Shown here: one piece after another, positions 1 to 12,118 of the stretch
Numbering within the stretch: position 1 is the stretch's first letter
Layout: every line of letters starts with the position of its first letter
Source of the DNA: Gamsiella multidivaricata
Lineage: Eukaryota; Mortierellomycota; Mortierellomycetes; Mortierellales; Mortierellaceae
Reading direction: 5' to 3'
Assembly (NCBI RefSeq): GCF_025024155.1
Contig: NW_026251826.1
Location: 22,228 to 86,227 of the forward strand
DNA length: 64,000 nucleotides
Position numbers and translations under genes: made by a program
The notes under the pieces: generated by a model
The model's database searches: none
The model's input: only the letters and a program-made list of their open reading frames with translations
What the model was told of the DNA's origin: nothing

Positions 1-404
1 TGAATGCCTCCGGCAGTAGTGAATCATTTACCAGCGCTAGGTGGACTCTCCTGCAAGTGTGCCCGCATGTGTTCTTCGAACAGGACATTTTTAACATGCT
101 ATTCCTTCAGCTCCTCAAGCTTCGACATTACCATGAGAGCGATCTCTGGGATTTTGTGCGCGCCATGTATGAAGAAACGAAAGGCAACCTTGTCGAGCAT
201 GGATGCCTACCAAAGATCAAGGACAACACCAGGCTCCTAGTGGTCCACGATGGAGCGCAAGTCCTCGGCGGTGAATTCGACAGCTCTTTTCAATCGACGA
301 CATCAACAGATTCCCCGCGCCCATTGCTCTCTCCGATTTTACATGCGTTTCGGGACATCGGCAAATATGAGCTTACATTGATTACCTGTGGCACTGGCTT
401 ATGA
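1..404 (+). pseudogene. Fragment of a CRN-like protein (NTPase middle region)
   Basis: This is an open fragment cut off by the window edge. It contains a hydrophobic beta-strand plus acidic motif (LLVVHDGAQVLG) and the block ELTLITCGTGL, which match the same region of the CRN relic at 19.7-21.7 kb (LRLVVDEAQIL and ELTIICCGTGL). The upstream residues (WTLLQVCPHVFFEQDIF) also align with that gene. The reading frame ends directly after CGTGL, where the 19.7 kb copy continues for more than 100 residues, so the 3' part is missing. I read it as a truncated member of the Crinkler-type family with a P-loop NTPase middle domain. In this family the first motif is normally DE; here it is HD. Family assignment rests on similarity inside this window plus recall of fungal CRN proteins. 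Confidence 0.5.
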
Positions 405-618
405 CTGCCAAGGTCATTGGCAGGTGCACCGAAATAGGTAGCGATAGTTGAAAATACAATGACGCAAACATTTTTTTTACCGCGCGCTGCATGCCACCCC
501 TTTTTTTACCACCATCGCTTCGCCATGAACCTGGCCGCATATTCTCTAATCTTAATCTTGGCATTGTTCCCTTCCCTCTTCATCCTTCACCGCCTTCTCC
601 TTGATGCTTCGCAATACA

Positions 619-1200
619 ATGACCAGTTATCTCTCCGCTCTGTGATGTCTCGTGGACGGCGATCCTATCTCGAAATCATTCAAGCTAACTCCACCGTCAA
701 CGGAGATTATTGAGCTAAACATGGTCGAAGATCTTCGAGCAGCAAGCCGGTTTGATTTAAGGATGTAGAGGCAGAGGATCTCACTCTGTGGTCTGTCTCG
801 ATTCCTATCCCTGATGACGACGATGACGGCGAGGTCCCCATTTACATCAACAATATACCAAGGACGACAAGAAGAAACTCAAGGCAACTCGTGGACTCCG
901 CCGTGTCTTGGCGATGAGCCTGCAAAAAACATGATCCACATCATAGTCCAACAACCACCGCCAGGTAATGTTGTTCTTTCTTGCAGCCCTAACTCCCACG
1001 CTACATTGCTCTGACATAGTTCATACTCCTGTCCTTGCTCGAGCCACAACGCCACTCCTTAGTCATCTCAGATAATTCTCGTCCCGGCACGCCACGGTCA
1101 GGTAAGTTTGACGAATATACCTCGGAACTGCACTAAATGGACCTTCTTTGTGTTTCATTTCATTTGCTCTCTATTCAGGCGATGTCGAGGTATGTGGCTA
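619..1200 (+). pseudogene. Decayed CRN (Crinkler) N-terminal header
   Basis: From an ATG at 619 the frame reads into a ubiquitin-like Crinkler header: CLVDGDPISKSFKL near 650-700, then a DVEAEDLTLWSVSIPIP segment in another frame near 765-815, and the typical end of the header, MIHIIVQQPPP, near 930-962. The pieces lie in different frames, and a TGA interrupts the first one directly before CLVDG, so at least two frameshifts and a stop are present. An intron-like gap follows, and 1025-1110 encodes a Ser/Pro-rich stretch resembling the linker of the minus-strand CRN relic at 21.1-21.3 kb. CRN headers direct effector-type proteins; this copy cannot make a full product. It is tail-to-tail with the gene at 1231-2953. 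Confidence 0.6.
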
Positions 1201-1230
1201 GCAGACTACAGTCCTTAAACTCCTTAGGCG

Positions 1231-2953
1231 TCAATAAAACTTGCTCTCCATATCCCTGAGTAGTTTCACCCATGGCGTAACTATGATTCCAAACAGCTCG
1301 CCGATCTCAGCTTTCGTTCTCTTATAAGGAGCATTATCTCCTGGTACCGACTTGAACCAGAAAAACTCTGTGTGTGTTGTCCGACCGCGCCAATTCCCAT
1401 GTTTGCATGAGATGTCATACTGATGGGCTACAAAAATTTCATGCATGATCTTCTCCAACAAGTATACAAAACCAAGAGGGTTGACATCATGCTCGGTCAA
1501 ACCCAGGAGTTTCTGGATCGTGACCTCACCGGGGAAAGCCCTAAATGACTTCAATTCGACCTTGCAATGGCACCTGCCAATCTCAAGGATGCGTTCTGCA
1601 AGTTTTCCTGAATAGCCAATTTTGAACCCAACACTTGAATCGAAGCCTTTGGGAATCAGAATAAATATCTATATTAGAACCCACACACTGCATTTATAAG
1701 CCGCACTGTGTCTGTATCCAGAAATTCAATTCACTGATGATACGGTACCTTGAATCAAACGCACATTAGCCATATCATGTTCATTGCATTCCATGATGTA
1801 AACATATCCTTTCTTGAGGCATTCTTCATAGAGCTCTAGATCTCCTTTTCCCGTAAATGATTCAAAGTCTTTTCGCCATCGACGGTCTCTGGTGCTGAGA
1901 AATTGAAAATAAGAACAAATGACAGTTCTTAATTTCTTCTTAATTGAAGAGTCAAGGTACCACGTCAAGTCTACATGAAGGTCAGGCCAATGCTTGAATC
2001 AGATATATTGTGTACATTGTCTTATACATACAGTACACGCAAGTGAAAAATTACCGTTGAACTCGTCGGCCGTGATAATGATCTCCTTTCTCTGAGAGAG
2101 TTCGAAACTGAGGTCGTTGTGTTCTTTCTGATCTTCCAGATCTTTCGTGAGTATGAATGGGCTAATTTCGACTCGAGCCAGTAAGGAGGCGGGCATGCCA
2201 GAACGATAGAGGTGTCCACGTTGGAGCATGCTATTTCCGTGTTTCCCGCATAGGTAACCCCATTCCTCTTGCTGGGAGTAGGGTCCCATTTTGTTGCTCG
2301 TTTCCTTGCATTGAAGTCCTTCTTTAGTGAACGAGGTACACCTCACTTCTCGGAGTTTGCCTTCGCGATGAAACTCACAGATGTCGCGGTCCCTGGAAAC
2401 TTCGGCGATGCAACAGGTACCATTGAGATACGTTTCAGAACAAAATATGCCACTAAAGGCTTTCGGTTCTCTTTGACTCTTGGGAACGCTTCCCAGTCCG
2501 TTGGTAATTCTTGCCGCCAATAGTAATGTATCGAAGTTTCGAATTACATTCCTATTAATCACTCCATTGACGACAAGTCCCGGATACCCCAGCTCGTACC
2601 ATCGTTCACTCCCAGGCGCAGGCGTCTCGTTGTTGTTATTACTGTTGCCCTTCGACTTTGTCATGACCGAATAATTATCGCCTACTTGGATATTGCTGCC
2701 TGACGGCTCTTTTGGTGGTGGTGACTCTTGAACCACAACAGCATGAGCCTTTGTGAGCGAGAAGGCGAAGTAAAAAGGTTTGAAAACAAGGCTGTTACGA
2801 GTGTGTTGATTGGCTGACATTTTAACAATAATAAAACTCAAAACGCACTGCCCCGCCGTACTGTACTTACGTCCAAAAAAGCAACTCCAGCAGCTTTATC
2901 CGTGGGTGCTTTGATACCTTTGGATCTTTGACGTTGATGATTCTTGACTTTCA
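1231..2953 (-). CDS. T5orf172 / GIY-YIG-like domain protein, multi-exon
   Basis: Several open segments on the minus strand join across short introns. A first exon may start at 2953 (MKVKNHQRQRSKG) with a donor near 2872. The largest exon (about 2820-2040) has a low-complexity N-rich stretch and a Cys/His-rich block (CSETYLNGTCC, CEFHREGK, LCGKHG). A further exon (about 1985-1740) ends in GYVYIMECNEH. The last part (about 1660-1231) contains FKIGYSGKLAERI, a FPGE motif, LEKIMHEIF and HTEFFWF. The order GYVYI, KIG, R/E, LEK..H..F, HTEFF fits the T5orf172 subgroup of GIY-YIG domains common in fungi, which are presumed DNA-acting. Function is not known. Exon phases at two junctions did not resolve by eye, so a frameshift or a wrong splice site is possible. 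Confidence 0.6.
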
Positions 2954-3887
2954 TGTCGCTGTGACAGAAAATAAGTAAATACAATAGTCAGTTGCAGAAT
3001 AAGTGGTTAGGTGCTGAAAGAGACAACGGGATTGAGAAAGAGAGTGAAACAACTGAAAATGAGGTGTATTACAAAAAACCGTTGGAATAGAGAAGGAGAG
3101 AACTTGTTACGCGCTGATGGGATGTAAAAAGGAGCGCTGAGGTTACTGCGCAATAAAAAAAAAGATAGAACAGGAGAACAGGGGGATGGAAATCGGCGTG
3201 TGCCTTACATCGTGGAAAGATGGAAGGATGATGTCAAGGAATTAAGCGATAAGGACCCTTTGTGGGGCTGACTGGGGCTTACCTAAGCCCTGGGATGTTG
3301 ATTCAGTCTAAGTGACTATGGCTGTTAAGGAGAGGGAGCTGCGGTGAAGGTTGTTCAGACAGGTCAGTAAGACGGACTTTCGTGTGATTCAGGACAATGG
3401 ACGCGAAAATACGTCACCGTATATCGGCCCCTACCTAGATCTAAACTTGTGACTTATGTCTGCTAACACATAAATTTTTTTTGCGTACAGTTGGATAAGA
3501 AAACTGTCCCTAAAAAAATTTCGAATAAATGAATTGAAATGCTACTCAGTCCAAGAAATTATTCAGTCATATGATGGGTTTTCAACACACACAAAATGAA
3601 CAGAGGCAAGTTATCTATAATGGACTCTGAAGCCAATAGCGTGACTGTTTCCTTGTATATCCATTTTGTTTCAGCGCTAAATGTACACGACCTGTGTCCC
3701 ACATGACTACTTTTTGGTCCCAACTGTCTTTTTTTTGTATTGGCTTCCAATTGATCGATTTTTGGTTTTTTTTGCGCATTTGACACATTCAAACACGAAT
3801 TTTCTCACCTTTAGTCTTTAGCATGCAGCATGCACCAACGCCAATAAAACACAACCACATAATTGCATAACCCAGAACGCTATAAAA
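2954..3887. other. Intergenic, no gene seen
   Basis: This stretch is AT-rich and has only short open frames with no recognisable domain. It separates the minus-strand T5orf172-type gene from the plus-strand Crypton 1 gene and probably includes the promoter and 5' end of Crypton 1. I could not identify the left boundary of that Crypton here. Confidence 0.4.
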
Positions 3888-6800
3888 ATGTCAACACAGC
3901 AAACACAGCAAAGTCAGCAATTCCCGAATGGAGGCGGAAAAGTAATCGTCTTTCGCATGGAGCAACCGCAAAGAAAGCGGCAGCAGCAGAGCAAGAGGAA
4001 AGCACCCAAAGAAACAACTAGCAGCACTCCAGCAAAGAGAAAGCCGAACCCGACTCAAACTCAGAGAGCCGAGCGATCAGCCATGACTCCGACGGCTTCC
4101 ATTTCGCAAGAGTCGCTCCCTCACCGCCCTATATCGTCCATGACCGAGCAGGAGCTAGCTCAGGCGCGAAAGGACTCTGCGAACGAGGTCCTGAGATCGA
4201 TTTTGGAGATGAATCCAGTGTCATCCACCATACGGTTATATAGGACCCACCTCAGGGTGTGGAAGGTGCGCGCGTTTACCTGTGTCTGTATTTTTTTTCT
4301 CTTCATGTCTGAGGTCTGTACTGGGTATGGCGGGCACACATGCAAGCAATCTCATATCTCATATGGGCGCGCATGGTGGTCCTCCCATTAGACATTTTGC
4401 GACGAAAGGTACAACGGGGACTGCAGCGTTGATGCAGCTCGGATGCTCGAGTATTTCACTTCAGTCGTCTTTAAACGAACAGTGAAAAAATACATCTCTG
4501 CAGAGGCTGGCTACAGCGGGGTGATTGGGCAGGCACCGCCGAAACGCGCAGAGGATGCGGAAGGCACATCCACGTCGCATCTTCAGCAGGAGCAGGAGCA
4601 GGAGCAGGAACAGGAAAAAGAGCAGGAACAGGGGAAGGAGCAGGAACAGGGGAAGGAGCAGGAACAGGAGAAGGAGCAGGAGCAGGAACAAGGAGCTACT
4701 TGGAAAGCAGTTGATCGGCCTGTGGATATGGATCCATTCGAGTGACAGACCAATGATGCCTTGAGTACTGTGGGAAGGACACCACCTGCGGCTACTACTG
4801 CTGCGGCTACTCCCCGGCTGGAGGATCAAGATCATGACTTGGATGAGGGTGGCAGCGAGGACGAGATGGACGATCTTTCAGAAGATGGTGAAGGGGATCA
4901 GCAGATCGCTCAGGGTTCTAAGGCCTACTCCATCAGCAATATTGTCGAGAAGACACAGGGTAAGCGTTATCAATATCTTAGTATTGTTTATGCTTGCATA
5001 CCAGCGTTGTTGTTGGTTCTCATTGTCTTAACTCTCCTCTCTATCCTCTTCCACAGTTATTGAGGAGGCCATCATTGACAAGTTTGGTCGCAAGGTGATC
5101 CATGTTCCTCTGACAGCAGGATCCGCGGACAATATCAGGAAGGCGCTCATATATTTGTGGAATCAGCAGGCATCAAGGACAGCATCTTACCCTAACACAG
5201 CACCCAATCCTCGCCACGATATTCTCTTGAGAACGGCCTTCGAGTCTTACGAAGTGGGCCTAGTTTACGATCGCGTAACGCCCGGAACAACGCGTACAAG
5301 AACCTGTGCAATACGCGACCCGTCTTCCGAGAAATTCTTCATTCGCATGCTTTCATATCTATGGCGGGAGCTCCCTCTGCCTCAGCAGATCGGAAAGCGT
5401 GCGTACAATGCTGTAAACCGGTTCCAGTACATGCGGGAACGACTATGTCTTCTGGCTCGCCATCACATGCTCTTGCGCGAAGAAGACATCCGTAACCTCA
5501 ACCTGTCAGATCTATTTAATATACAAACAATGCATCCTGCCACAGGGTCGAGGCTGGCATCTGGCCTTGTCTTTTGCATCACCCGAGGCAAGACCAACAA
5601 GAAGGGTGTAAATTTGTATGCAACGGCTTTTCGCCACAAGAACTTTCTTCGATGTACTGTAGCCGCGTTCGCATTCTATATGCTGGAGCGTTTCCAGGTA
5701 AGCACCACTATCGAGTTGTAGAGGAAACGATTCCGTGCGCGCAGCTTACAAGACTGATAACTAAATTTCCCCTCACCTTTTTTATTTTTAAGATTGAACA
5801 TGAACCTATTCCTAATTTCTCTAATCCAAAGGATTGGCACAATATTAAACTCTTGACTGGTGGCGGCGCTCCGGAAGAGCGTGAAGCACACCGGACAGAG
5901 TCCCTTACCAGCAGGACCCAAATTGAAACCACCGCTGCTGTCATGCGTGCCTGCGAGGTATACTCCACCAAAGTGACGCATTCTGGACGCCATGCTGGCA
6001 CTTCGGAAGCATACCATTTGGGTCTGAGTCTGGATAATATCCGCCATCTTGGCCGATGGGTGATGGGCCAGATGGAGAACTTCTATGCACCCAAGAGCCC
6101 AGTCATTGGAGCCTTTTATATGGCCCACTTCAACAAACGCGATGAACCTTACTTTATAGAGCGCGACCTTGTCACACCCCCTCTTGCGCTGCAACGCCTC
6201 ATCTTCCCCTGGATTGAGCACGCTTTCGACAAGGACTACAAGAATCAGCCTGAAAAGAAGAAGGAGTGGGAGAAGGAATGCGACAAGGAGATGGAAGGTG
6301 TGAATCCAGACAATGCAACAGAGAGCGACGTATTCTGGAAAATAACAGCGACGATGAAGCTCTCCACCAAGCTGAACAGCAGTACTCAACTCGACAGGAT
6401 CGGTTTCCTCAAGCTGCTTGTTCGAATGCGCCGCGTGATACTTCAGGACGCAGTCCTTTATATGGAGACTAGACGAGGCGACCAGACGTTGACCAACAGA
6501 CTTATCATTTCATTACCGGAGATATTTAAAAGCAAGATGTTCTTGGACTTCAAGGCCCAGCTCCTGGACGAAATGAATAGACGCCGCCAACGCACGGACA
6601 TCATCAGCTCCAGCGTGCAAGTCGACAATCAGACCATGGTCGGTGCTTTCAATACCGTTGGTAAACAGATACAAGAGTTGCAAGCGGATATGCGATCAGA
6701 GATGAGTACGATGCGATCAGAGATGAGTACGATGCGATCAGAGATGAGTACGATGCAATCAGGGATGAGCACGATGCAGTCAGGGATGAGCACAATGCAA

Positions 6801-7448
6801 TCGGAGGTGAGTGCGATACGGACAGGCATTGAGGCCCAACAACAGCATTGTGATCAAGTGCATATGCGACTCCTTCAAGCACAGAGGCCACAGTATTATC
6901 CGCACGCTCCATTGTCTATGCCTGTGAATGATTTCGTGTCTACTCAGCAGCAAGTGCAGCTACTACAACAACAGCTTTGGCAACAACAGTTTTTGCAACC
7001 GCAGCTATTTTTGCAACAACAGCAACAACAGCTTCAGCAACAACAGCAACAACAGCTTCAGCAACAACAGCAACAACAACAGCGCCAACAGGAACCGCCA
7101 CAACAAGTCCATCAGTCATCATCGACACAGCTCGACGATAGGCTCAGAGGGTACGTGATGCTGCCGGACAACGGACAATTGACCGTCCGCCAAGCATGGG
7201 ATGAATACCATGGTCCCATCGCAGCAGCAAGACAGCAAGACTCGGACTGGCCCTTTACTCCAGCGCGCAGAAAGGCGTTACAACGCTGGCAGCAATTCAT
7301 TGGATTGGTTAAAGTGAGGATGGAGGAGGAGAAGGAGAAGGAGGAAGGTCATTCAGTCGAGAGTCTCCAGAACTTTCTGGATGCTATGACGGCCCAGTAC
7401 AAGAACAAAACTATCAATTCAATCCGAGAAGAATTTCTTAAGAGATAG
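3888..7448 (+). CDS. Crypton 1: tyrosine recombinase with C-terminal GCR1_C-like domain
   Basis: Four exons join in frame with GT-AG introns: 3888-4265, 4392-4959, 5057-5697 and 5793-7448, giving 1081 codons. The N-terminus is basic and Gln-rich. Residues about 127-170 form the SAM-like core-binding part. The catalytic set of tyrosine recombinases is visible: Arg456 (MLLREED), Lys in RGKTN, His592 and Arg595 (HSGRHAG), Trp618 (GRWV) and Tyr627 (ENFY). The C-terminus carries a coiled-coil repeat, a poly-Gln tract and a segment near 982-1045 (TVRQAWDEYHGP, ARRKALQRW) resembling the GCR1_C DNA-binding domain of fungal Cryptons. One in-frame TGA (4743-4745, codon 244) lies in the acidic linker; it could be a CGA-to-TGA mutation or mark an unrecognised small intron. 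Cryptons move through DNA intermediates without a DDE transposase. This is the least damaged of the four copies here. Confidence 0.85.
6690..6815 (+). repeat. Six 21-bp tandem units inside Crypton 1
   Basis: Six consecutive 21-bp units keep the reading frame and encode repeats of the heptad MRSEMST / MQSGMST. The first three units are identical and the last three differ by a few substitutions. A 7-residue period with Met at fixed places suggests an extended coiled coil between the catalytic domain and the Gln-rich tract. Confidence 0.85.
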
Positions 7449-8596
7449 TGAGATAGTACCACGAATATGAAGAACGCTATATTTTTTCAGCATCTTTATT
7501 GTTCTTCGATTGCAAATACGGCGACTTTTAACGATGGTATGAGGTAAAAACATACGCCAGAGACTGAGGAGACTGAGGTTGAGGAGTTTTGAGAGGTTAG
7601 CGTCAAAGTGTCAACAGGGAATGAAGGAGAATGGAGCCATGGGTCAGATGGAATATGGGTGGCGGGCGGTGAAGTGGTGAAATGGAGACAACAGGAGTGA
7701 ATTGGTGCTGAAAAGAGGGCAGAGCGATGTGGTCTCATCTTTCAGGAACTCAGGAACTCAGGAACAGCCACAACCGTGGAGGGTTTCAGGGGCAAGGCTA
7801 TTTTTGGCAAAAACGCAAGGACAATGGAACCCAATTGCCTCCAATCCTTCAGAAGTAAACCATTTCCGGAGCGTGAAAGAAAGATAAATTAAACTGATAT
7901 GTGCAGTATACGAATCGGGAATGGGAGAAAGACATGGGAAGGCATGGGAAAGAGACATGCATACGATGGGAAAAAGACGTGTGTCAAAAAGTTTCAAATT
8001 TAAGTTCGTAATCTATTTGACAACCCGGGTTGTCATGCATTATTTGGCAACTCCCCTCTAATTGACATTATCACGTGACCTATTTGCCAACCAGGTTGTC
8101 AACGTTCTCCATACGTTGCTTGACAACCCGGTTGGCAAACTGTAAACACTAAAGCAGCAACTGAGGCTACGGTCACCTTATCTCTTCTCAGTCAAGCAAA
8201 TGTGAATGTGCAGCCTACGATGGACACACTGTGCAATGAGCAGAGGACACTGTGCGCTGAGTACAACGTGCGGCGAGCCAGTACATTGGGTTTGACATAT
8301 GGTGGTGGTCAGTACATTGGGAATTTCCGTCCCAGTACAATTTTTTATGAACTCTAAATCGTATGGTCGAGTTTCATTGGCCAAATGGTCATGATGTTCA
8401 CCACATGCCGTCCTTGCTTGCAGCTTGCTCTCTTTCTCTCATTCTTCCTCTCTGCCTGTCTGTCTGCTCACTGCAACAACCTCCAGCCCAGTCAATACTC
8501 ACTTACAAATCACCAACTGCTCCACACCTGCGGCTGCTCCCCCTCCTCCTCCCCCTCCACCTCCCTCATTGAACTATCCTCCACCCTCCACCCCTC
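7449..8596. other. Spacer with a dispersed TTTGACAACCC repeat
   Basis: No gene is visible. Around 8006-8142 lies a block built from repeated TTTGCCAACC / TTTGACAACCC motifs with internal inverted copies. It matches the arms of the small element at 44.25-44.6 kb, including CTATTTGACAACCCGGGTTG and CTCTAATTGAC. It is probably a fragment of the same TIR element. 8350-8596 probably holds the promoter and 5' leader of Crypton 2. Confidence 0.5.
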
Positions 8597-11500
8597 ATGT
8601 CAGCACTCAGCTCTCTTGCCTCAGAAAAAAGAAAGCGACCAAGGAGCCGCGCTGATGCCCAGTCGACCGAGAAGCAACCTACAAAAAAGCATCCGAGGAG
8701 GATCAAGGAACTCATTCACTTGGATGGTTCGTGATCGAACAATCAGGGGGTAGAGAGTTAGAGAGTAGGGCTTTGCACTAAACAAGAGTGCTTACCCTGC
8801 TATCTCAGGCACCATTGTCATAGACTTGCACGCTTATACCCTCCTATTAATCCACTCTGTGTCAATGTAGTCATTGCGGATAACCCAGCATTACTGGATA
8901 TGTCCGACGAGCCATTACACGGAGAAGTTGAATCATACTCAGATTACGACTCGGACTCATGAGGAATCGGTTAATGAATCGATCAATGGCGGGTCAGCGC
9001 GAAGGCTCTCGATTCAGGAAGCAACCGAGGATGAAAACATGGATGTCGACGAGGCCAAGCTTAACACTCATGGTATGAATGCTGTCATTGCGGAATCCAA
9101 CCCAGTGAAAGGCACCGAAGGCTCTTGCTCGTAATAATCAACTATCTATTCCTAGTCAAGTTTGAAGCGATTTTACGATACCTAATAGCCCCACCGGATC
9201 TTTACCAAACTGAAGGCGGCATGGCAGGGGACCATGGTGAATCGACGGACAGCAAGATCATGAGAGAAGCCCTCGCTTTGCAGACCTCGAACCTGAGCGT
9301 TAACACCAAGAACCAATACAAGACGCACTTGAGAAAGTTCTTAGTAAATGACGACAGCAACATACGTCGCTGGCGAGCAGACATGGTTGCGATGGAGCTG
9401 ATTCAATAACCAAGTTTTGTCGCTTCTCTATCTCTTAGAAATTTTGCAGCAATCTTCCTCTCGGCAATGTCAACGGAGACAGCGGAAGGGCTCACACCTA
9501 CGATGTTTCCGAGGTGAAGGTGCTTCGATTCTTCAAGGAGGTCATGTTCAAGTCAACCACCAAGAAGTACTTCAGTATGAACCAGAGCAGAGACGTTCGG
9601 ACACCGTATATGTTCAAATCGACCACTACAAAGGACCACATACCGACTTCGGCTCAAGGTATGCACAAAAGAAAGGAATTTCGTGACGCTCGCACTCTCA
9701 GGCCATTAACTGTTTACATGGTGGCCTTTCTTTCATACATATGACATATGGAACAGTCCTGCATGATATCAAACCGGATGCGAAAGGGCGGAAAGTGCTG
9801 AGCGTCCCCTGTGGCCGTCAGACCATGGAGAATGCGCTGAAGGCACTTTGCTATCTCCAGGATAGACAGAGCAAACGTCCGATACGCCCGAACGAGGAGC
9901 CCGAGCTTCGTAAATCGTCACTCATCAATAACGCCATGGACAAGTACTCTAACGACCTTGTAGTTGGCATCCTTGTGAACCACAAGGATCTTTCAGCCGA
10001 GTGCGAGATCCGAAATGCCTATACCGTCGCTCAGCACATCAAGTGTCTGTTGTACACATGGGCCCAGCCCATTACGATCCTGTCACCTTGGACGAGGGAA
10101 CATCTGGCCTTGGCAATCCGGCATAGCATGATTCTACGCAATGAGGACCTCTGTCATTTGAATCTCGTGGACTGCTTCATGATACAGGTCGAAAACCGAG
10201 ACAGAGGATCGCAGTCAGCGTTGGCGCTCGTCTGTGCAATGCATCGCGGCAAGACCAATCGAAGCGGCCATACGCAGTACGGGTGCGCTCTAAGGCATAG
10301 CGACGTTCGCCGCTGTAGCATTGGCGCCTTTGCCTTTTACCTGTTTGATCGCTTCCATGTACGTTGAAACAGACCTTGCACGATATACCATAGTTCTTAT
10401 TCCTACCTGACTAAAAGACTTAATTATGATAGAACAAGGAGGAGCCTCCGCCAGACATCAGCGACCCGGATTTCAAGGAGATCAAGGTTTTGCAAGGAAC
10501 AAAAGGAACCCATGCTAGCCGTTTAGCGCCATTGTCGTATTCGGCAAGTCGCGAAACAACATTGAAGACGTTTGAGACTCAGGAACTGGAGTGCGTTCAT
10601 CTCACACACTCTGGACGTCACAGCGGAACGATTGAGGCCCAGAAGCTGGGTATTCGAGCTGAGGATATCAAGCTTGGAGGCCGGTGGGTGCGTGGCAATG
10701 GCAGGATGGACCAGCACTACATGTCCAACATCCCTATCAGGTTCGCGTTTGGTATGGCGGGCTTTCGGGAAGGAAAACCCTTTCATCTCAAGAGGAACGA
10801 GGTATCGCCGCCGGTGGAGCTGCAGGAGATGATCTTCCCATTCGTCGAGACTGCATTCGGTGAACCAGGGTCTGAAGCCAACAAGAGATGAAGGGAGGAA
10901 TGTCTTGATGAGATGAATGAGAGGGATGAGGATCAGCCCGACCAACTTCAAAATGTCTTGCCCCTGGATCCATCACCGTCTGAGCCAGGTAGTGCTCCTA
11001 TCCATAAGGCGCACGCTGATATGAGCAAGAAACGTTTCTTCAAGATGGTCCTCCGCCTGCGACGAGTCATACTGCAGGACGCCGTGGCGTATATGCACAC
11101 ACATAGCAGCGCCAAGTCACCGCTTCTGGAGCATAGCCTGTTCAAATCGGAGTTGTTTCTCAAGTTCAAGGATGACCTGGCGGTTGTACTGGACCGAGAG
11201 GATGCTACCCTGCCGCCTGACCTTCCACCCATTATGGTTGAAGCTATAACGGATCAACGACAGCAGTATTCTGGCCATTACCAAGCTCTCAATGATAAGT
11301 TTCGACAAGTCCAACTTCAGTCTCAACAACAGAGGACTCAAGAGGAATCATTTCGCCTTTGGATGGCATCTCAAATGCAGCAAATGCAGCAGTATCTTTC
11401 AAGTCAACTGGCGCAGCTCTCAGTTCAAGTGCAGCAATCGAATGCCTGTGCCTGTCGTCATCCTCCGAATAGGCCCACCCCACCTTTTACTTGTTGTGCC

Positions 11501-12118
11501 TATGGTCCTTATGATTATGGTGAGCAGGTGCAGCAACACACAGCTTTTTACCAGGAGACATCAAGAGTGCCATGGCTTGGACCTACGATAACGATGCCGC
11601 TTCTGCAACCTACTAGTTCTGGGGCACTTATACCACCTGTAGCGCCAATTACAGTACCGATTCGACCGTCTGCTTGGGTACCGCCGCCAGCACAACCACA
11701 AGCACGACCGCAGGCACAACCAACACTAGCCCCTCATCGATCCGAAAGTGTGGCTGATGTCTCCGCTCAGGAAGTAGAATCTGAAGAACCAGGGTTCACT
11801 GTGAGCAAGAGGCCCAGGAACGCAAGGGAGATCTGGGATGAGCGTCAAAGCTTTGCAAAGTTTCAGGAGGAATATGAGCGACGAAAGGGAAGGCGCCCGA
11901 AGTTGGCTGAGAAAGACCGAAAGGCGCTCAACAATAGGTTGCGGATCGTGAAGGAAATTGAGTTCCGTGCGAAGCAAGCGCAAGCCAGGGATAGCAGTCT
12001 TAGCCTCGATGCGGCGATAGAAGGTGCGATGAAGAGCCTTGATGGTATGAGGATGAGCTGCAATATGCTTTACAAATATTACCAAGAGGAGGCGCTGAAG
12101 CGAGCGGAAGCTGTTTGA
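8597..12118 (+). pseudogene. Crypton 2: broken tyrosine recombinase gene
   Basis: The first exon begins MSALSSLASEKRKRPRS at 8597. Further exons lie at about 8871-9067, 9154-9340, 9439-9655, 9755-10360 and 10434-12118. The SAM-like segment (YDVSEVKVLRFFKEV), the catalytic Arg (ILRNED), Lys (RGKTN), HSGRHSG, GGRWV and the Tyr of DQHY are all present. The C-terminus carries a divergent DNA-binding-like end (AREIWDERQSFAKF). Two lesions are seen. A frameshift near 8958 follows an acidic stretch (ESYSDYDSDS). An in-frame TGA lies at 10888-10890, exactly where Crypton 1 and 3 encode Trp (KEWEKEC, QAWRKEC), so TGG became TGA. The copy is diverged from Crypton 1 and 3, so these are separate lineages rather than recent duplicates. 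Confidence 0.8.

Noticed and set aside
6928..7158. Ser/Asn-rich and Ala/Val-rich frames over the CAACAG tract
   Set aside because: Frame-shifted readings of the poly-Gln tract of Crypton 1.
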